A stretch of DNA of 58,619 nucleotides from Ruminococcus sp. (GTDB taxonomy: Bacteria > Bacillota > Clostridia > Oscillospirales > Ruminococcaceae). This document shows positions 17,184 through 25,363 of this stretch, in pieces (the first letter of the stretch is position 1; each line of letters starts with the position of its first letter). Under the pieces are notes generated by a model that was given only the letters and a program-made list of their open reading frames with translations, was not told the origin of the DNA and did not search any database. Location: contig JAHABC010000011.1 in NCBI GenBank assembly GCA_018376535.1, positions 1 to 58,619 of the forward strand. The letters are read 5' to 3'. The translations under genes were made by a program, and so were the position numbers.

Positions 17184-18500
17184 ATGAAAAAAAGTATTGT
17201 AGCAATAGTATCATCTATAATGTTATGTACTGGAATGATATCTAGTGGCGAAATTATTGCAAACACTGAGGAAGTTAATGGTAACTTTTCTTTTGTGGAT
17301 TTGCTAAAGTTAAAGAAATCCGTTTTAAGCATGGGCGTTCTTGATGGTGCAGATACTACTAGGTTAGACCTTAATCAAGATGGCACTATATCGGTAGTAG
17401 ATGAGGTAATATTAAAAAATATACTACTAAATTCATCGGCTAGTGATATCCCTACTTCTGCTTTGGAACTAACTCAAGTTATGGGACACGGTTGGAATTT
17501 GGGAAATACTCTTGAAAGTTGTGGAGATTGGATTGCTCAATGGGGTGATGGCACTACTGCATCTTATGAAACTGCTTGGGGAAATCCTGTAACTACTAAG
17601 GCTATGATTGATGGTCTTAAACAGTCAGGAATTAGTTCAGTTAGAGTTCCAGTAGCATGGTCTAATATGATGACCGATACTGAAAACTATACTATATCAC
17701 AAGACTATTTTAACCGTGTAGATGAGGTTCTAAACTACGTCCTTGATAACGATATGTATGCTATAGTAAATATCCACTACGATAACGGTTGGTGGACTAT
17801 GTTTGGTACTGACTATGATGAGGCTATGAAAAAATATAAATCTATGTGGGAACAGTTATCCGAACATTATAAAGATTATTCTAGTAAACTCATCTTTGAA
17901 AGTGCTAATGAGGAGTTGGGTAGTAGGTTCAAGGAGAATAATTCTAGTCTATCCGATAATGAATGTTATAAACTAACTAATGAGATAAATCAAACCTTTG
18001 TTGATATAGTTCGTAAATCTGGAGGTAATAACGACAACAGATTTCTATTAATAGCAGGTTATGATACCGATATTGACAAAACTTGTGATGACAGATACAT
18101 CATGCCTACTGATACTACTGATAATCATTTGTTAGTATCTGTACACTACTATAGCCCTGCAACCTATTGTATTGCTAATACTGAAGATAATTCTTGGGGT
18201 TATATGGACTCTTGGGGTTCGGAAAGTGATTACGCTTACATGAAAAATCAACTTGGCAAGATGCAAAAGTTCACTGAACAAGGTTACGGAGTAATCATTG
18301 GTGAGTACGGTGTAGCTACTAAAAAAATTGGTGAGGATAGTTACATCAAAAAAGATGGCACTGATAAGTTTATGCAATCCGTTTTAGATATATCTGCTGA
18401 ATATAACCTCTGTCCAATACTCTGGGACGCTGGTGATTGGTTCGATAGAAGTTCTAACGTGTTCAAGTATGACGATATTAACAATGTGTTCAATAAATAA
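17184..18500 (+). CDS. Secreted GH5 endoglucanase with N-terminal dockerin-like module
   Basis: 438 residues with signal peptide (about 1-27) and GGAGGG seven bases before the ATG. Residues about 35-90 look like a dockerin: the second calcium loop is good (DLNQDGTISVVDEVIL) but the first repeat has lost its DxNxDG loop and retains only FVDLLKLKKSVL. The GH5 domain begins GWNLGNTLES, as in subfamily-4-like cellulases. Acid/base Glu243 is in ANEELG (an unusual second Glu where Pro is common) and nucleophile Glu374 in IGEYG. The gene lies inside the pyrimidine operon between carB and pyrK, an unexpected place for a cell-surface cellulase. Confidence 0.87.
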   Translation: MKKSIVAIVSSIMLCTGMISSGEIIANTEEVNGNFSFVDLLKLKKSVLSMGVLDGADTTRLDLNQDGTISVVDEVILKNILLNSSASDIPTSALELTQVMGHGWNLGNTLESCGDWIAQWGDGTTASYETAWGNPVTTKAMIDGLKQSGISSVRVPVAWSNMMTDTENYTISQDYFNRVDEVLNYVLDNDMYAIVNIHYDNGWWTMFGTDYDEAMKKYKSMWEQLSEHYKDYSSKLIFESANEELGSRFKENNSSLSDNECYKLTNEINQTFVDIVRKSGGNNDNRFLLIAGYDTDIDKTCDDRYIMPTDTTDNHLLVSVHYYSPATYCIANTEDNSWGYMDSWGSESDYAYMKNQLGKMQKFTEQGYGVIIGEYGVATKKIGEDSYIKKDGTDKFMQSVLDISAEYNLCPILWDAGDWFDRSSNVFKYDDINNVFNK

Positions 18501-18504
18501 TAAC

Positions 18505-18579
18505 ATTGAAAGGGTGATATATTTTGAAATATACACAAGGAAGATATCCTTTAATTAAAAAGGAAAGTATTGCTAAAGA
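18505..18579 (+). repeat. 75-bp direct repeat, copy 1 (duplicated 5' end of pyrK)
   Basis: Identical at all 75 bases to 19527-19601. It contains the pyrK ribosome binding site AAAGGGTGA, the TTG start and the first 18 codons. The copies are 1022 bp apart and bracket the Mrr-like gene. Confidence 0.97.
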
Positions 18580-18604
18580 AAGTGATTGTGTATGGGGATA
18601 TTAA
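18524..18604 (+). pseudogene. Truncated pyrK copy, a 26-codon leader reading frame
   Basis: The duplicated pyrK start is read for 19 codons of PyrK-like sequence, then seven codons of foreign sequence (ESDCVWGY region) to a TAA at 18602-18604. The ATG of the Mrr-like gene (18592) lies inside it, so ribosomes loaded by the duplicated pyrK site could reinitiate there. It encodes no functional PyrK. Confidence 0.75.
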
Positions 18605-19509
18605 TATTTTCAATTCTAATATTTGTATTGGTAGTTGCTATAGCAAGAGGAATTCAAAAAAGAAAATTGCAACAAGTTAGATTACAAATGTGTAAGAATT
18701 TTAAAGATAAATATGGTTGCAATGTACCCCAAAATTTTCATTTAGCAACTACCAAAATAGAAAATACTAATAACCATTATAAGTTAGAATATCCTCATTG
18801 GTATTATTATAATAAAGATGGCACTCGAGATTATCGAAGAAAAGATAATGGTATTTCATGGGGCGTATGTAGATTATATTTGGGAAATTACATATTAACT
18901 TGTAAAAATCCTTGTCAAATGCTAAATTATGTTAATGTTCTTAGGCAAAATGGAGTAATAATAAATAAAACAAACTTAGAAATAAAAAAAGAAAATAAAC
19001 TATTAAAAGAACAACAAGAGTTATCATCTAAAAAATCAGTAACTTACCTCATTGATAAATTTTCACAAAATCCTGCAGATTTTGAAAATTTTTGTGCTCA
19101 ATTATATCAATCTATGAATTATAAAACAACTTTAACACCTCCTACAAATGATGGTGGCTTTGATATAAAAATTGAAAATGATATTGAAAATGCCATTGTT
19201 GAATGTAAATGTTATTCTTTAAATAATAAAATAGGTAGACCTTTAATACAAAAATTAGTAGGTGCAAATCAAACAGAATTAGCTGATAATATGATTTTTA
19301 TAACTACAAGCGATTTTACATCAAGTGCTAAAAAGTATGCTGAAGAAGTTAGCGTACAACTTATTAATGGTAATACATTAGTTGAAATGTGTAATAAATA
19401 TATGTATTATACTGCACCATCTAGTAGTAAAAAAATAAATATTGATTATTCACTATGCAAGGAAGATATTTCTTCCTATGTAGCAAAGGATTTATTAGAA
19501 TTATTATAA
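18592..19509 (+). CDS. Membrane-anchored Mrr-like restriction endonuclease
   Basis: 305 residues from ATG 18592 (an in-frame TTG lies two codons earlier). Residues 1-20 form a hydrophobic helix, followed by a basic stretch and a middle region of unknown type. From about 150 an Mrr-type PD-(D/E)xK nuclease domain follows: Asp191 in NDGGFDI, then Glu204 and Lys206 in VECKCY, then IGRPLIQKLVGA. Mrr proteins are usually type IV enzymes that cut modified DNA. No methyltransferase is adjacent. The gene is more AT-rich than its neighbours, lies between two 75-bp repeats within the pyr operon and is likely acquired. Its target is unknown. Confidence 0.82.
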   Translation: MGILIFSILIFVLVVAIARGIQKRKLQQVRLQMCKNFKDKYGCNVPQNFHLATTKIENTNNHYKLEYPHWYYYNKDGTRDYRRKDNGISWGVCRLYLGNYILTCKNPCQMLNYVNVLRQNGVIINKTNLEIKKENKLLKEQQELSSKKSVTYLIDKFSQNPADFENFCAQLYQSMNYKTTLTPPTNDGGFDIKIENDIENAIVECKCYSLNNKIGRPLIQKLVGANQTELADNMIFITTSDFTSSAKKYAEEVSVQLINGNTLVEMCNKYMYYTAPSSSKKINIDYSLCKEDISSYVAKDLLELL

Positions 19510-19526
19510 ATTATTAATAATATTAT

Positions 19527-19601
19527 ATTGAAAGGGTGATATATTTTGAAATATACACAAGGAAGATATCCTTTAATTAAAAAGGAAAGTATTGCTAAAG
19601 A
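19527..19601 (+). repeat. 75-bp direct repeat, copy 2 (5' end of the intact pyrK)
   Basis: Perfect match to 18505-18579. This copy keeps the ribosome binding site and start of the functional pyrK, so the insertion did not break the gene. Confidence 0.97.
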
Positions 19602-20316
19602 GATATATAGCTTTACTATACTATGTCCAGAAGTGGCAGAAGTTACTAAAGAAGGACAATTTGTTCATATACTACCTAAGGGATACACTCTTAGAAGACC
19701 TATATCCATATGTGGCATAGATAAATCTAAGGGTACTTTGAGAATAGTCTTTGAAGTTCGTGGAGATGGCACTAAAGAACTATCCGAAACTCAGACTGGA
19801 GAACTTATAGATATGATTGCTCCATGTGGTAATGGATTTAATCTAAGTAGCGATATTAAGAAAGTAGTCTTAATAGGTGGTGGTATTGGAACTCCTCCAA
19901 TGTTGCCATTGGCTGAAAGGTTCGGTGCAGATGCTACAGTTATCACTGGTTTTAGAAACGCTAGTGCCGTAATATTACAAGATGATTTTAAAAATACTGG
20001 TGCTAAGACTATCTTATGTACAGACGATGGTTCTACTGGTATACATGGTTTAGTAACCAATCCACTAGAGGAAGTATTAAAATCAGAAAAGGTAGACTTA
20101 ATATGTGCGTGTGGACCTACTCCAATGTTGAAAGCCATATCCAAACTTGCCAACGATTTTAATGTAGAATGTCAAGTATCGCTTGAAGAAAGAATGGGTT
20201 GTGGTATAGGAGCTTGTCTAGTATGTGCTTGTAAGGTCAACAAAGACGGAAAAGAACAGATGCTCCACGTTTGTAAAAATGGCCCTGTATTCAGTTCAAA
20301 GGAGGTTGTTTGGTAA
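19546..20316 (+). CDS. pyrK: Dihydroorotate dehydrogenase electron-transfer subunit
   Basis: FAD and [2Fe-2S] subunit that passes electrons from PyrD to NAD in class 1B dihydroorotate dehydrogenase. The 256 residues show the FAD-binding RRPISICG motif and the NAD-binding VVLIGGGIGTPPMLPLA. The cluster is held by Cys219, Cys224, Cys227 and Cys243 (GCGIGACLVC...HVC). The start is TTG with AAAGGGTGA upstream. Its stop overlaps the pyrD ATG. Its original 5' neighbour was displaced by the Mrr-like insertion. Confidence 0.95.
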   Translation: MKYTQGRYPLIKKESIAKEIYSFTILCPEVAEVTKEGQFVHILPKGYTLRRPISICGIDKSKGTLRIVFEVRGDGTKELSETQTGELIDMIAPCGNGFNLSSDIKKVVLIGGGIGTPPMLPLAERFGADATVITGFRNASAVILQDDFKNTGAKTILCTDDGSTGIHGLVTNPLEEVLKSEKVDLICACGPTPMLKAISKLANDFNVECQVSLEERMGCGIGACLVCACKVNKDGKEQMLHVCKNGPVFSSKEVVW

Positions 20317-21227
20317 TGGCAAACTTAGGCGTAAACGTATGTGGTGTGGATTTTAAAAATCCTATAATTCCAGCTAGTGGAGTTTTTGGCTATGGTCGTG
20401 AATATGAAGAACTATATCCGCTATCCAAGTTGGGTGGAATTGCTACTAAAGGCACTACCATAACTAAAAGATTTGGCAACCCTTCCCCTAGAATTGCTGA
20501 AACTCCTAGTGGAATGTTAAACTCTGTAGGTTTGCAAAATCCAGGTATAGATTACTTTATAGAAAAAGAACTTCCTAACCTTTTAACTAAAGATACAGTA
20601 ATCATATCTAATATAGCAGGTTCTACCATTGAGGAATGTGTTACTATAGCAGAAAAACTCAATGAAACAGACGTTCACATGATAGAGTTAAACATATCAT
20701 GTCCTAACGTAAAAAAGGGTGGTGCTACCTTTGGAGTATCTTGTGATGGTGCAAGTGAAATCACTAGAGCCGTTAGGAAGGCTACTTCTAAACCTTTGAT
20801 AGTTAAACTATCTCCAAACGTAACTAGCATTGTGGATATCGCTAAAGCCGTTGAATGTGAAGGTGCAGATAGTATATCTTTAATAAACACTCTACTAGGT
20901 ATGCGTATAGATATAAATACTAAACGTCCAATATTAAAAAATAATATGGGTGGATTGTCTGGACCAGCAGTATTCCCAGTAGCTGTTAGAATGGTATGGC
21001 AAGTATCCAATGCAGTAAAAGTTCCAGTAATAGGAATGGGTGGCGTTAGTTCAGGTAAGGACGCTATTGAAATGATGATGGCAGGTGCTAGAGCTGTTCA
21101 AGTAGGTGGAGCAATATTTACCAATCCGTACGCACCTATACAGATTATAGACGAAATGAATCAATGGCTTGATAACAACGGCATTAAGGATATCAATGAG
21201 ATAGTGGGAAGTGTAGTTCCATGGTAG
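20316..21227 (+). CDS. pyrD: Dihydroorotate dehydrogenase B, catalytic subunit
   Basis: Oxidises dihydroorotate to orotate with FMN; together with PyrK it forms the NAD-linked class 1B enzyme. The 303 residues contain NPIIPASGVFGYG, NISCPNVKKGG and the catalytic-loop region with Cys (FGVSCDGA, near 130), plus GMGGVSSGKDA at the FMN phosphate site. The ATG at 20316 has AAAGGAGG ten bases upstream, better than an in-frame TTG two codons earlier. It overlaps pyrK (TAATG) and the next gene. Confidence 0.95.
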   Translation: MANLGVNVCGVDFKNPIIPASGVFGYGREYEELYPLSKLGGIATKGTTITKRFGNPSPRIAETPSGMLNSVGLQNPGIDYFIEKELPNLLTKDTVIISNIAGSTIEECVTIAEKLNETDVHMIELNISCPNVKKGGATFGVSCDGASEITRAVRKATSKPLIVKLSPNVTSIVDIAKAVECEGADSISLINTLLGMRIDINTKRPILKNNMGGLSGPAVFPVAVRMVWQVSNAVKVPVIGMGGVSSGKDAIEMMMAGARAVQVGGAIFTNPYAPIQIIDEMNQWLDNNGIKDINEIVGSVVPW

Positions 21228-21886
21228 AACTATATTTAATACGTCATGCCGAGGCTATGGGCAACGTTAAAGAGTTCTTTCAAGGTTCTTTAGATGTGGA
21301 AATATCTTCAAAGGGATTTAAACAACTGGAAGAGTTAAAATCACGTTTTAAAGACGTTTCTTTAGATGCTATATATTCTAGTCCGTTAAAAAGAGCCATG
21401 CAAACGGCTCAAGCGATTAATGAATATCATAGGTTGAACATAGGCATAGTAGATAACATTAAGGAAATCAATGGGGGAGATTTTGAAGGTAAAACTTGGA
21501 AAGATATCCCTAAAGAGTATCCACAACAGTATGAGTGTTGGGTTAAAAATCAAATAGATTTTAAAGCTCCAAACGGCGAAACCATGCAAGATGTATATAA
21601 CAGAATGGTATCTGCTATGAACGGTATAGTTACAGATAGTTTAAATCTTAATAGAGATGTATCTATAGCAGTAGTATCGCATGGGTGTGCTATAAAGAAC
21701 TATCAGTGTTATTTAAACCATGCAGATATTTCTTATATGTCAAAAATAGGTTGGGCAGATAATACTTCAGTATCTAAAGTGGAGTTTAAAACTCTATCCG
21801 ATTGGAAAGTTATATACTTAAACGATAGTTCACACCTATCACAAGAAAACTCTACTATAAGATATTCTAATTGGTGTAAGGCATAA
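21221..21886 (+). CDS. Histidine phosphatase-family protein
   Basis: 221 residues of the phosphoglycerate-mutase-like superfamily. The N-terminal LIRHAE carries the phosphorylated His, SSPLKRAMQTAQ follows, and VVSHGCAI supplies the second catalytic His. These proteins dephosphorylate varied small molecules, so the substrate cannot be inferred. The ATG lies seven bases inside pyrD, which ties its translation to the pyr operon. Confidence 0.85.
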   Translation: MVELYLIRHAEAMGNVKEFFQGSLDVEISSKGFKQLEELKSRFKDVSLDAIYSSPLKRAMQTAQAINEYHRLNIGIVDNIKEINGGDFEGKTWKDIPKEYPQQYECWVKNQIDFKAPNGETMQDVYNRMVSAMNGIVTDSLNLNRDVSIAVVSHGCAIKNYQCYLNHADISYMSKIGWADNTSVSKVEFKTLSDWKVIYLNDSSHLSQENSTIRYSNWCKA

Positions 21887-21934
21887 AAAATTATCGATAG
21901 TAAACGTAATAGCAAATATGGGAGGTTTTTTATT

Positions 21935-22273
21935 ATGAGATGTCAAAATTGTGGTACAGAAAATCAAAGTGGAAACTTTTGCATAAAGTGTGGTAGTAAG
22001 TTGGAATATCCTCAAGTAAGCGTAGATAAGCCACCTCTATTTACTGTAGTCATGGCTTTGATTTGCTTTAGTATATGTTGGCCATTAGGCTTAGCATCTA
22101 CTATATTGATGGTTCAATCCCGTGATGCCTTCTTTACTGGTGATATTCCTAAGTTTAATAGTAAGGATAAAGCATCTAGGATTTGTTCCATAGTAGGACT
22201 TATTCTAACTGCAATAGGTATATTCTTATACTTTGCAATATTTATAATCTTCGGATTGGCATTAGCAGATTAA
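21935..22273 (+). CDS. Zinc-ribbon membrane protein of CD225/dispanin type
   Basis: 112 residues: a zinc ribbon (CQNC...CIKC, residues 3-21), then two hydrophobic helices (about 38-62 and 88-110) separated by a polar loop with SRDAFFTGDIPKFNSKDKAS, typical of the CD225/dispanin family. GGGAGG precedes the ATG. It is related to the gene at 1700-1993. It lies 28 bp before ruvX. Function unknown. Confidence 0.75.
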   Translation: MRCQNCGTENQSGNFCIKCGSKLEYPQVSVDKPPLFTVVMALICFSICWPLGLASTILMVQSRDAFFTGDIPKFNSKDKASRICSIVGLILTAIGIFLYFAIFIIFGLALAD

Positions 22274-22300
22274 TACTATACATCAAAGGAGTAAAAATAC

Positions 22301-22735
22301 ATGAAAATAATGTCCGTAGATTTCGGCGACGCTAGAACTGGCATAGCCATCTGCGATAAGAATGAAATGTTAGCATCGCCAGTATGTGTAATATCCGAAC
22401 ACGATTTTAATACTTGTGTTGAAAAGGTATCTGCAAAAGCTGTAGAACTAAAAGCAGATGAGATAGTAGTAGGATATCCTAAAAACATGAACGGCACTAT
22501 TGGTGAACGTGCTGAAAAATGTCAAAAGTTCGCTGAACTAGTAAGCGAACGTTCTAAAATTCCGTATAAACTCTGGGACGAGCGTTCTACTACTGTTACG
22601 GCACATCAATACTTGAACGTTACTAATACTAGAGGTAAAAAAAGAAAGGCTGTCGTTGATGCCGTAGCCTCTACTATTATTTTGGAAACCTATCTTGAGT
22701 TTAGAAAACATCACCGTGATGAGTGTCCATTGTAA
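22301..22735 (+). CDS. ruvX: Putative pre-16S rRNA / Holliday junction nuclease RuvX (YqgF)
   Basis: 144 residues with the RNase H-like YqgF fold: SVDFGDARTGIAI at the N-terminus, VVGYPKNMNGTIGERA in the middle, and LWDERSTTVTAHQYL followed by DAVAST carrying the other acidic residues. Family members process the 5' end of 16S rRNA in E. coli, and Holliday junction cleavage is also reported. AAAGGAG precedes the ATG. It is followed by a 14-bp hairpin. Confidence 0.92.
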   Translation: MKIMSVDFGDARTGIAICDKNEMLASPVCVISEHDFNTCVEKVSAKAVELKADEIVVGYPKNMNGTIGERAEKCQKFAELVSERSKIPYKLWDERSTTVTAHQYLNVTNTRGKKRKAVVDAVASTIILETYLEFRKHHRDECPL

Positions 22736-22763
22736 CCACTTTACATACTTTTGAATACTATAT

Positions 22764-22800
22764 TTTTAGGACGGATATTAAAAAAGTATCCGTCCTAAAA
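22764..22800. terminator. Hairpin terminator after ruvX
   Basis: Perfect 14-bp stem TTTTAGGACGGATA / TATCCGTCCTAAAA with a 9-nt loop; the flanking T and A runs would let it work in both directions. Confidence 0.75.
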
Positions 22801-22825
22801 GTTTTATGTGTGTGGTGATAATATC

Positions 22826-23005
22826 TTGAGAAATTTAAATAAGTACGATAAGGCTATATTTTCCGATTTTATTAGTGTACTATCGTGTACAATAGTATGC
22901 GTAATAATAGTACTATACGATGGTTCAACTTCGGAATATATTATCAATCCGTGTTACTATGTATACGCCATAATACAGGATATCTTGGATTACATTGTTA
23001 CATAG
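22826..23005 (+). CDS. Small hypothetical membrane protein
   Basis: About 59 residues from a TTG at 22826 with GGTGAT eight bases upstream; one hydrophobic helix (about 12-33). It ends inside the converging recO gene. No family recognised, and it may be spurious. Confidence 0.35.
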   Translation: MRNLNKYDKAIFSDFISVLSCTIVCVIIVLYDGSTSEYIINPCYYVYAIIQDILDYIVT

Positions 23006-23735
23006 TAGCTATACTTTTAAAGTAATCCAAAGAGGAAAAACCTCTGTTTAGCGTACTAAGTAGAATACTTTCGGTCAATCTGCCTAGTTGCCTTAAAGAT
23101 GCATCGCTTAATTTGAAGTTGAACAGTCGGGAATAGTCGGAAAATACTATGTGTTGCATGGATTTAAACACTGCTTTAGATATCTGTAAATCTTCCATAG
23201 AGGCACAATTTTGACATACCATGGAATTATGTCGTATTGAAAAGTACAGACTGTCCGTTAAAGAGAGTTCACATCTGCCACATACCAGCAAGTTTGGAGA
23301 AAATCCCATTTCAGATATAAACCTCAACTCAAAGATACTTTTAAGTTGGGAAATACATCTTTGGTGGTTGGATATATAGTAGAATATGTTAAGTATCAAC
23401 TTTAGAATGGCTACGCTATCGGTGGAATGTTGTCCTATGGTGTAGGTGGTAACTTGCGAAATGTACGATGCTAATGCTAAACCAAGCAAATCCTCACGCA
23501 TACCATAGAAACTTTCTATCAACTCCGAAGATTTGACCACATAGTGCTTTTTGGACTTCTCTACACAAAGGTTGGAATAGGTGAACATCTGCAAAGATGC
23601 TCTATTTTCATTCTTAATGGATTTAACTCCTTTTTGAGCCACTTCAATTAGACCTAACTCATCGGTTAGAATATCCAAGAACTTGCCATTTTCACCAACA
23701 ATACGTTCACCTATAACCAAGCCTTTACAATTCAT
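22998..23735 (-). CDS. recO: DNA repair protein RecO
   Basis: Helps load RecA onto SSB-coated DNA in RecFOR repair and anneals single strands. The 245 residues have the N-terminal OB-fold (CKGLVIGERIV...ILTDELGLIEVAQKG) and a zinc-binding pair CGRC/CQNC near 150-180. The chosen ATG has GGAGTG upstream, which lies within the small yqzL gene; an in-frame TTG seven codons earlier has poor spacing. Position at the end of the era cluster fits the usual order. Confidence 0.9.
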   Translation of the reverse strand: MNCKGLVIGERIVGENGKFLDILTDELGLIEVAQKGVKSIKNENRASLQMFTYSNLCVEKSKKHYVVKSSELIESFYGMREDLLGLALASYISQVTTYTIGQHSTDSVAILKLILNIFYYISNHQRCISQLKSIFELRFISEMGFSPNLLVCGRCELSLTDSLYFSIRHNSMVCQNCASMEDLQISKAVFKSMQHIVFSDYSRLFNFKLSDASLRQLGRLTESILLSTLNRGFSSLDYFKSIATM

Positions 23736-23745
23736 AGAAATAAAA

Positions 23746-23832
23746 TCACTCCACAAAACCCTTATATTTTAAATAGTCGGAAATTTTACCAGTTTGGCAA
23801 AAGATTTCCCAAAGTTGATAGTCAGTATCCAT
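23746..23832 (-). CDS. YqzL-like micro-protein
   Basis: A 28-residue reading frame with AAAGGA nine bases before its ATG, reading MDTDYQLWEIFCQTGKISDY and then LKYKGFVE. It resembles the YqzL family (pattern W..F..TG.i..YL.yk), which sits between era and recO in many Firmicutes; this copy occupies that same place, and the recO ribosome binding site lies at its 3' end. Function unknown. It is below the usual gene-calling size. Confidence 0.65.
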   Translation of the reverse strand: MDTDYQLWEIFCQTGKISDYLKYKGFVE

Positions 23833-23915
23833 AATAAAAAATCCTTTCGTTAGATTATATACTAGCAGTATATACTAATATTATATGCTAACGTCATTAG
23901 AATATTTACTTGGAA

Positions 23916-24818
23916 CTATTTTTCAGAAAGTCCAAAATTTCGGATAATTCCCTCACGATTACGCCAATCTTCTTTTACCTTAACCCAACATTGTAGATTA
24001 ACTTTAATTTGGAAAAAGTTTTCAAGTTCTTGTCTAGCCAATGTAGATGCCTTTTTCAACATACTTCCACCTTTACCGATAATAATTCCTTTATGGCTTT
24101 CACGTTCGCAGTATATGGTAGCAGATACGTCTAGTATGGTTTCACCTTTAGAGTTGTCACGTTCTTTCATAGTTTCTACACCGACTGCAACACCATGAGG
24201 AACTTCATCTTGTAGTAGATTAAGTAACTTTTCTCTAATAATCTCACTAGCGATTACTTTTTCAGGTTGGTCAGTAATCATATCGTCTGGGAAGTAGTGT
24301 GGAGATTCTACGGCTAGCTTTTTAACTTCTTCGATAACTAAGTCTATGCCATCGTTATTCTTCACACTAATTGGAACTACTGCCGTAAATGGAAACTCTC
24401 CACTAAGTTGAGCAATCTTCAAAGCAAGTTCGGATTTGTTAGTTAGTAAGTCTATCTTATTAAGGACTAGTATAACCTTAGTCTTAGAGGAAAAACAGTT
24501 GTTCAAAAGTTGAACTTCTTGTTCGCCAATCTTTCGAGTGCAGTCCATCATAAATAGAACCACGTCTATATCGGTAACGCTTTCGGATACGGTATTCAAC
24601 ATATGAGTACTCAACTTGTTTTTTGGTTTGTGTAACCCTGGGGTATCCATTAGAACTATTTGAGTTTCATCGCTATTTAAGATACCTGTAATCTTAGTTC
24701 TAGTGGTCTGCGACTTACTACTAACCGATGCTATCTTTTCGCCAATCAAGGCGTTTAGTAGCGAGGATTTTCCTGCATTAGTTCTACCAGCAATAGTAAC
24801 GAATACTGTTTTAGTCAT
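23916..24818 (-). CDS. era: GTPase Era
   Basis: Essential GTPase for maturation of the 30S subunit, binding the 3' end of 16S rRNA. In its 300 residues the GTPase motifs are G1 AGRTNAGKSSLLNAL, G3 DTPGLHKP and G4 NKID. The C-terminal KH domain has IIGKGGSMLKK. It is transcribed six bp downstream of ybeY in the ribosome-maturation cluster. Confidence 0.96.
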   Translation of the reverse strand: MTKTVFVTIAGRTNAGKSSLLNALIGEKIASVSSKSQTTRTKITGILNSDETQIVLMDTPGLHKPKNKLSTHMLNTVSESVTDIDVVLFMMDCTRKIGEQEVQLLNNCFSSKTKVILVLNKIDLLTNKSELALKIAQLSGEFPFTAVVPISVKNNDGIDLVIEEVKKLAVESPHYFPDDMITDQPEKVIASEIIREKLLNLLQDEVPHGVAVGVETMKERDNSKGETILDVSATIYCERESHKGIIIGKGGSMLKKASTLARQELENFFQIKVNLQCWVKVKEDWRNREGIIRNFGLSEK

Positions 24819-24824
24819 AAAGTA

Positions 24825-25334
24825 TTATTCTTCCTCCTCTTTAACTATGTAGGTAGTATCTCTAGATATACCTAACTTATCAAGAACTTCTTCTTCTTTT
24901 TCACGCATAATGCGTTCATCTAGTAGAGATGTTTCGTGGTCGTAGCCTAGTAGATGCAACATGGAATGTACAGTTAAAAATCCGATTTCTCTTTCAAGAG
25001 AGTGACCGAACATATCAGCTTGTTTTACTGCCATATCTAAAGATATTACTACGTCACCTAATATTACGAACCCAGTTTCTGGGTTGATATCATAGTTACC
25101 GTCCTCACTTAAAGGAAAAGATAGTACATCAGTAGCGGAGTCTTTATTTCTGTAGATTTTATTTAACTTTTGAATTTCATTATTATCCACAAAAGATACA
25201 CTAACTTCAGTATTATGTTCAAAATGTTCAGTAGTCAATACAGCTTGACAGCATCTTCTAATTAACATTTTAATACCTACAGGTATTTTAATATTATTTT
25301 GTTTATTTTTAATATACACTTTAATTCTAGCCAT
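24825..25334 (-). CDS. ybeY: Endoribonuclease YbeY, 16S rRNA maturation factor
   Basis: Zinc-dependent ribonuclease-like factor for 16S rRNA 3' maturation. The 169 residues include the metal-binding signature HSMLHLLGYDHE near the C-terminus and the usual NKIYRNKDSATDVLSFPL motif. It lies between phoH and era, the conserved order. The GAAAGGAAG ribosome binding site is close to the ATG. Confidence 0.95.
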   Translation of the reverse strand: MARIKVYIKNKQNNIKIPVGIKMLIRRCCQAVLTTEHFEHNTEVSVSFVDNNEIQKLNKIYRNKDSATDVLSFPLSEDGNYDINPETGFVILGDVVISLDMAVKQADMFGHSLEREIGFLTVHSMLHLLGYDHETSLLDERIMREKEEEVLDKLGISRDTTYIVKEEEE

Positions 25335-25363
25335 TCCAAAAAACTTCCTTTCAAAAATAAAAA

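Noticed and set aside
17901..17912. NEE instead of NEP in the second GH5, as a sign of a dead enzyme
   Set aside because: The catalytic Glu follows Asn as required; the next residue varies among GH5 members, and the nucleophile motif is intact.
18505..19601. Insertion-sequence explanation for the 75-bp repeats
   Set aside because: There is no transposase, no terminal inverted repeats, and 75 bp is far longer than IS target duplications.
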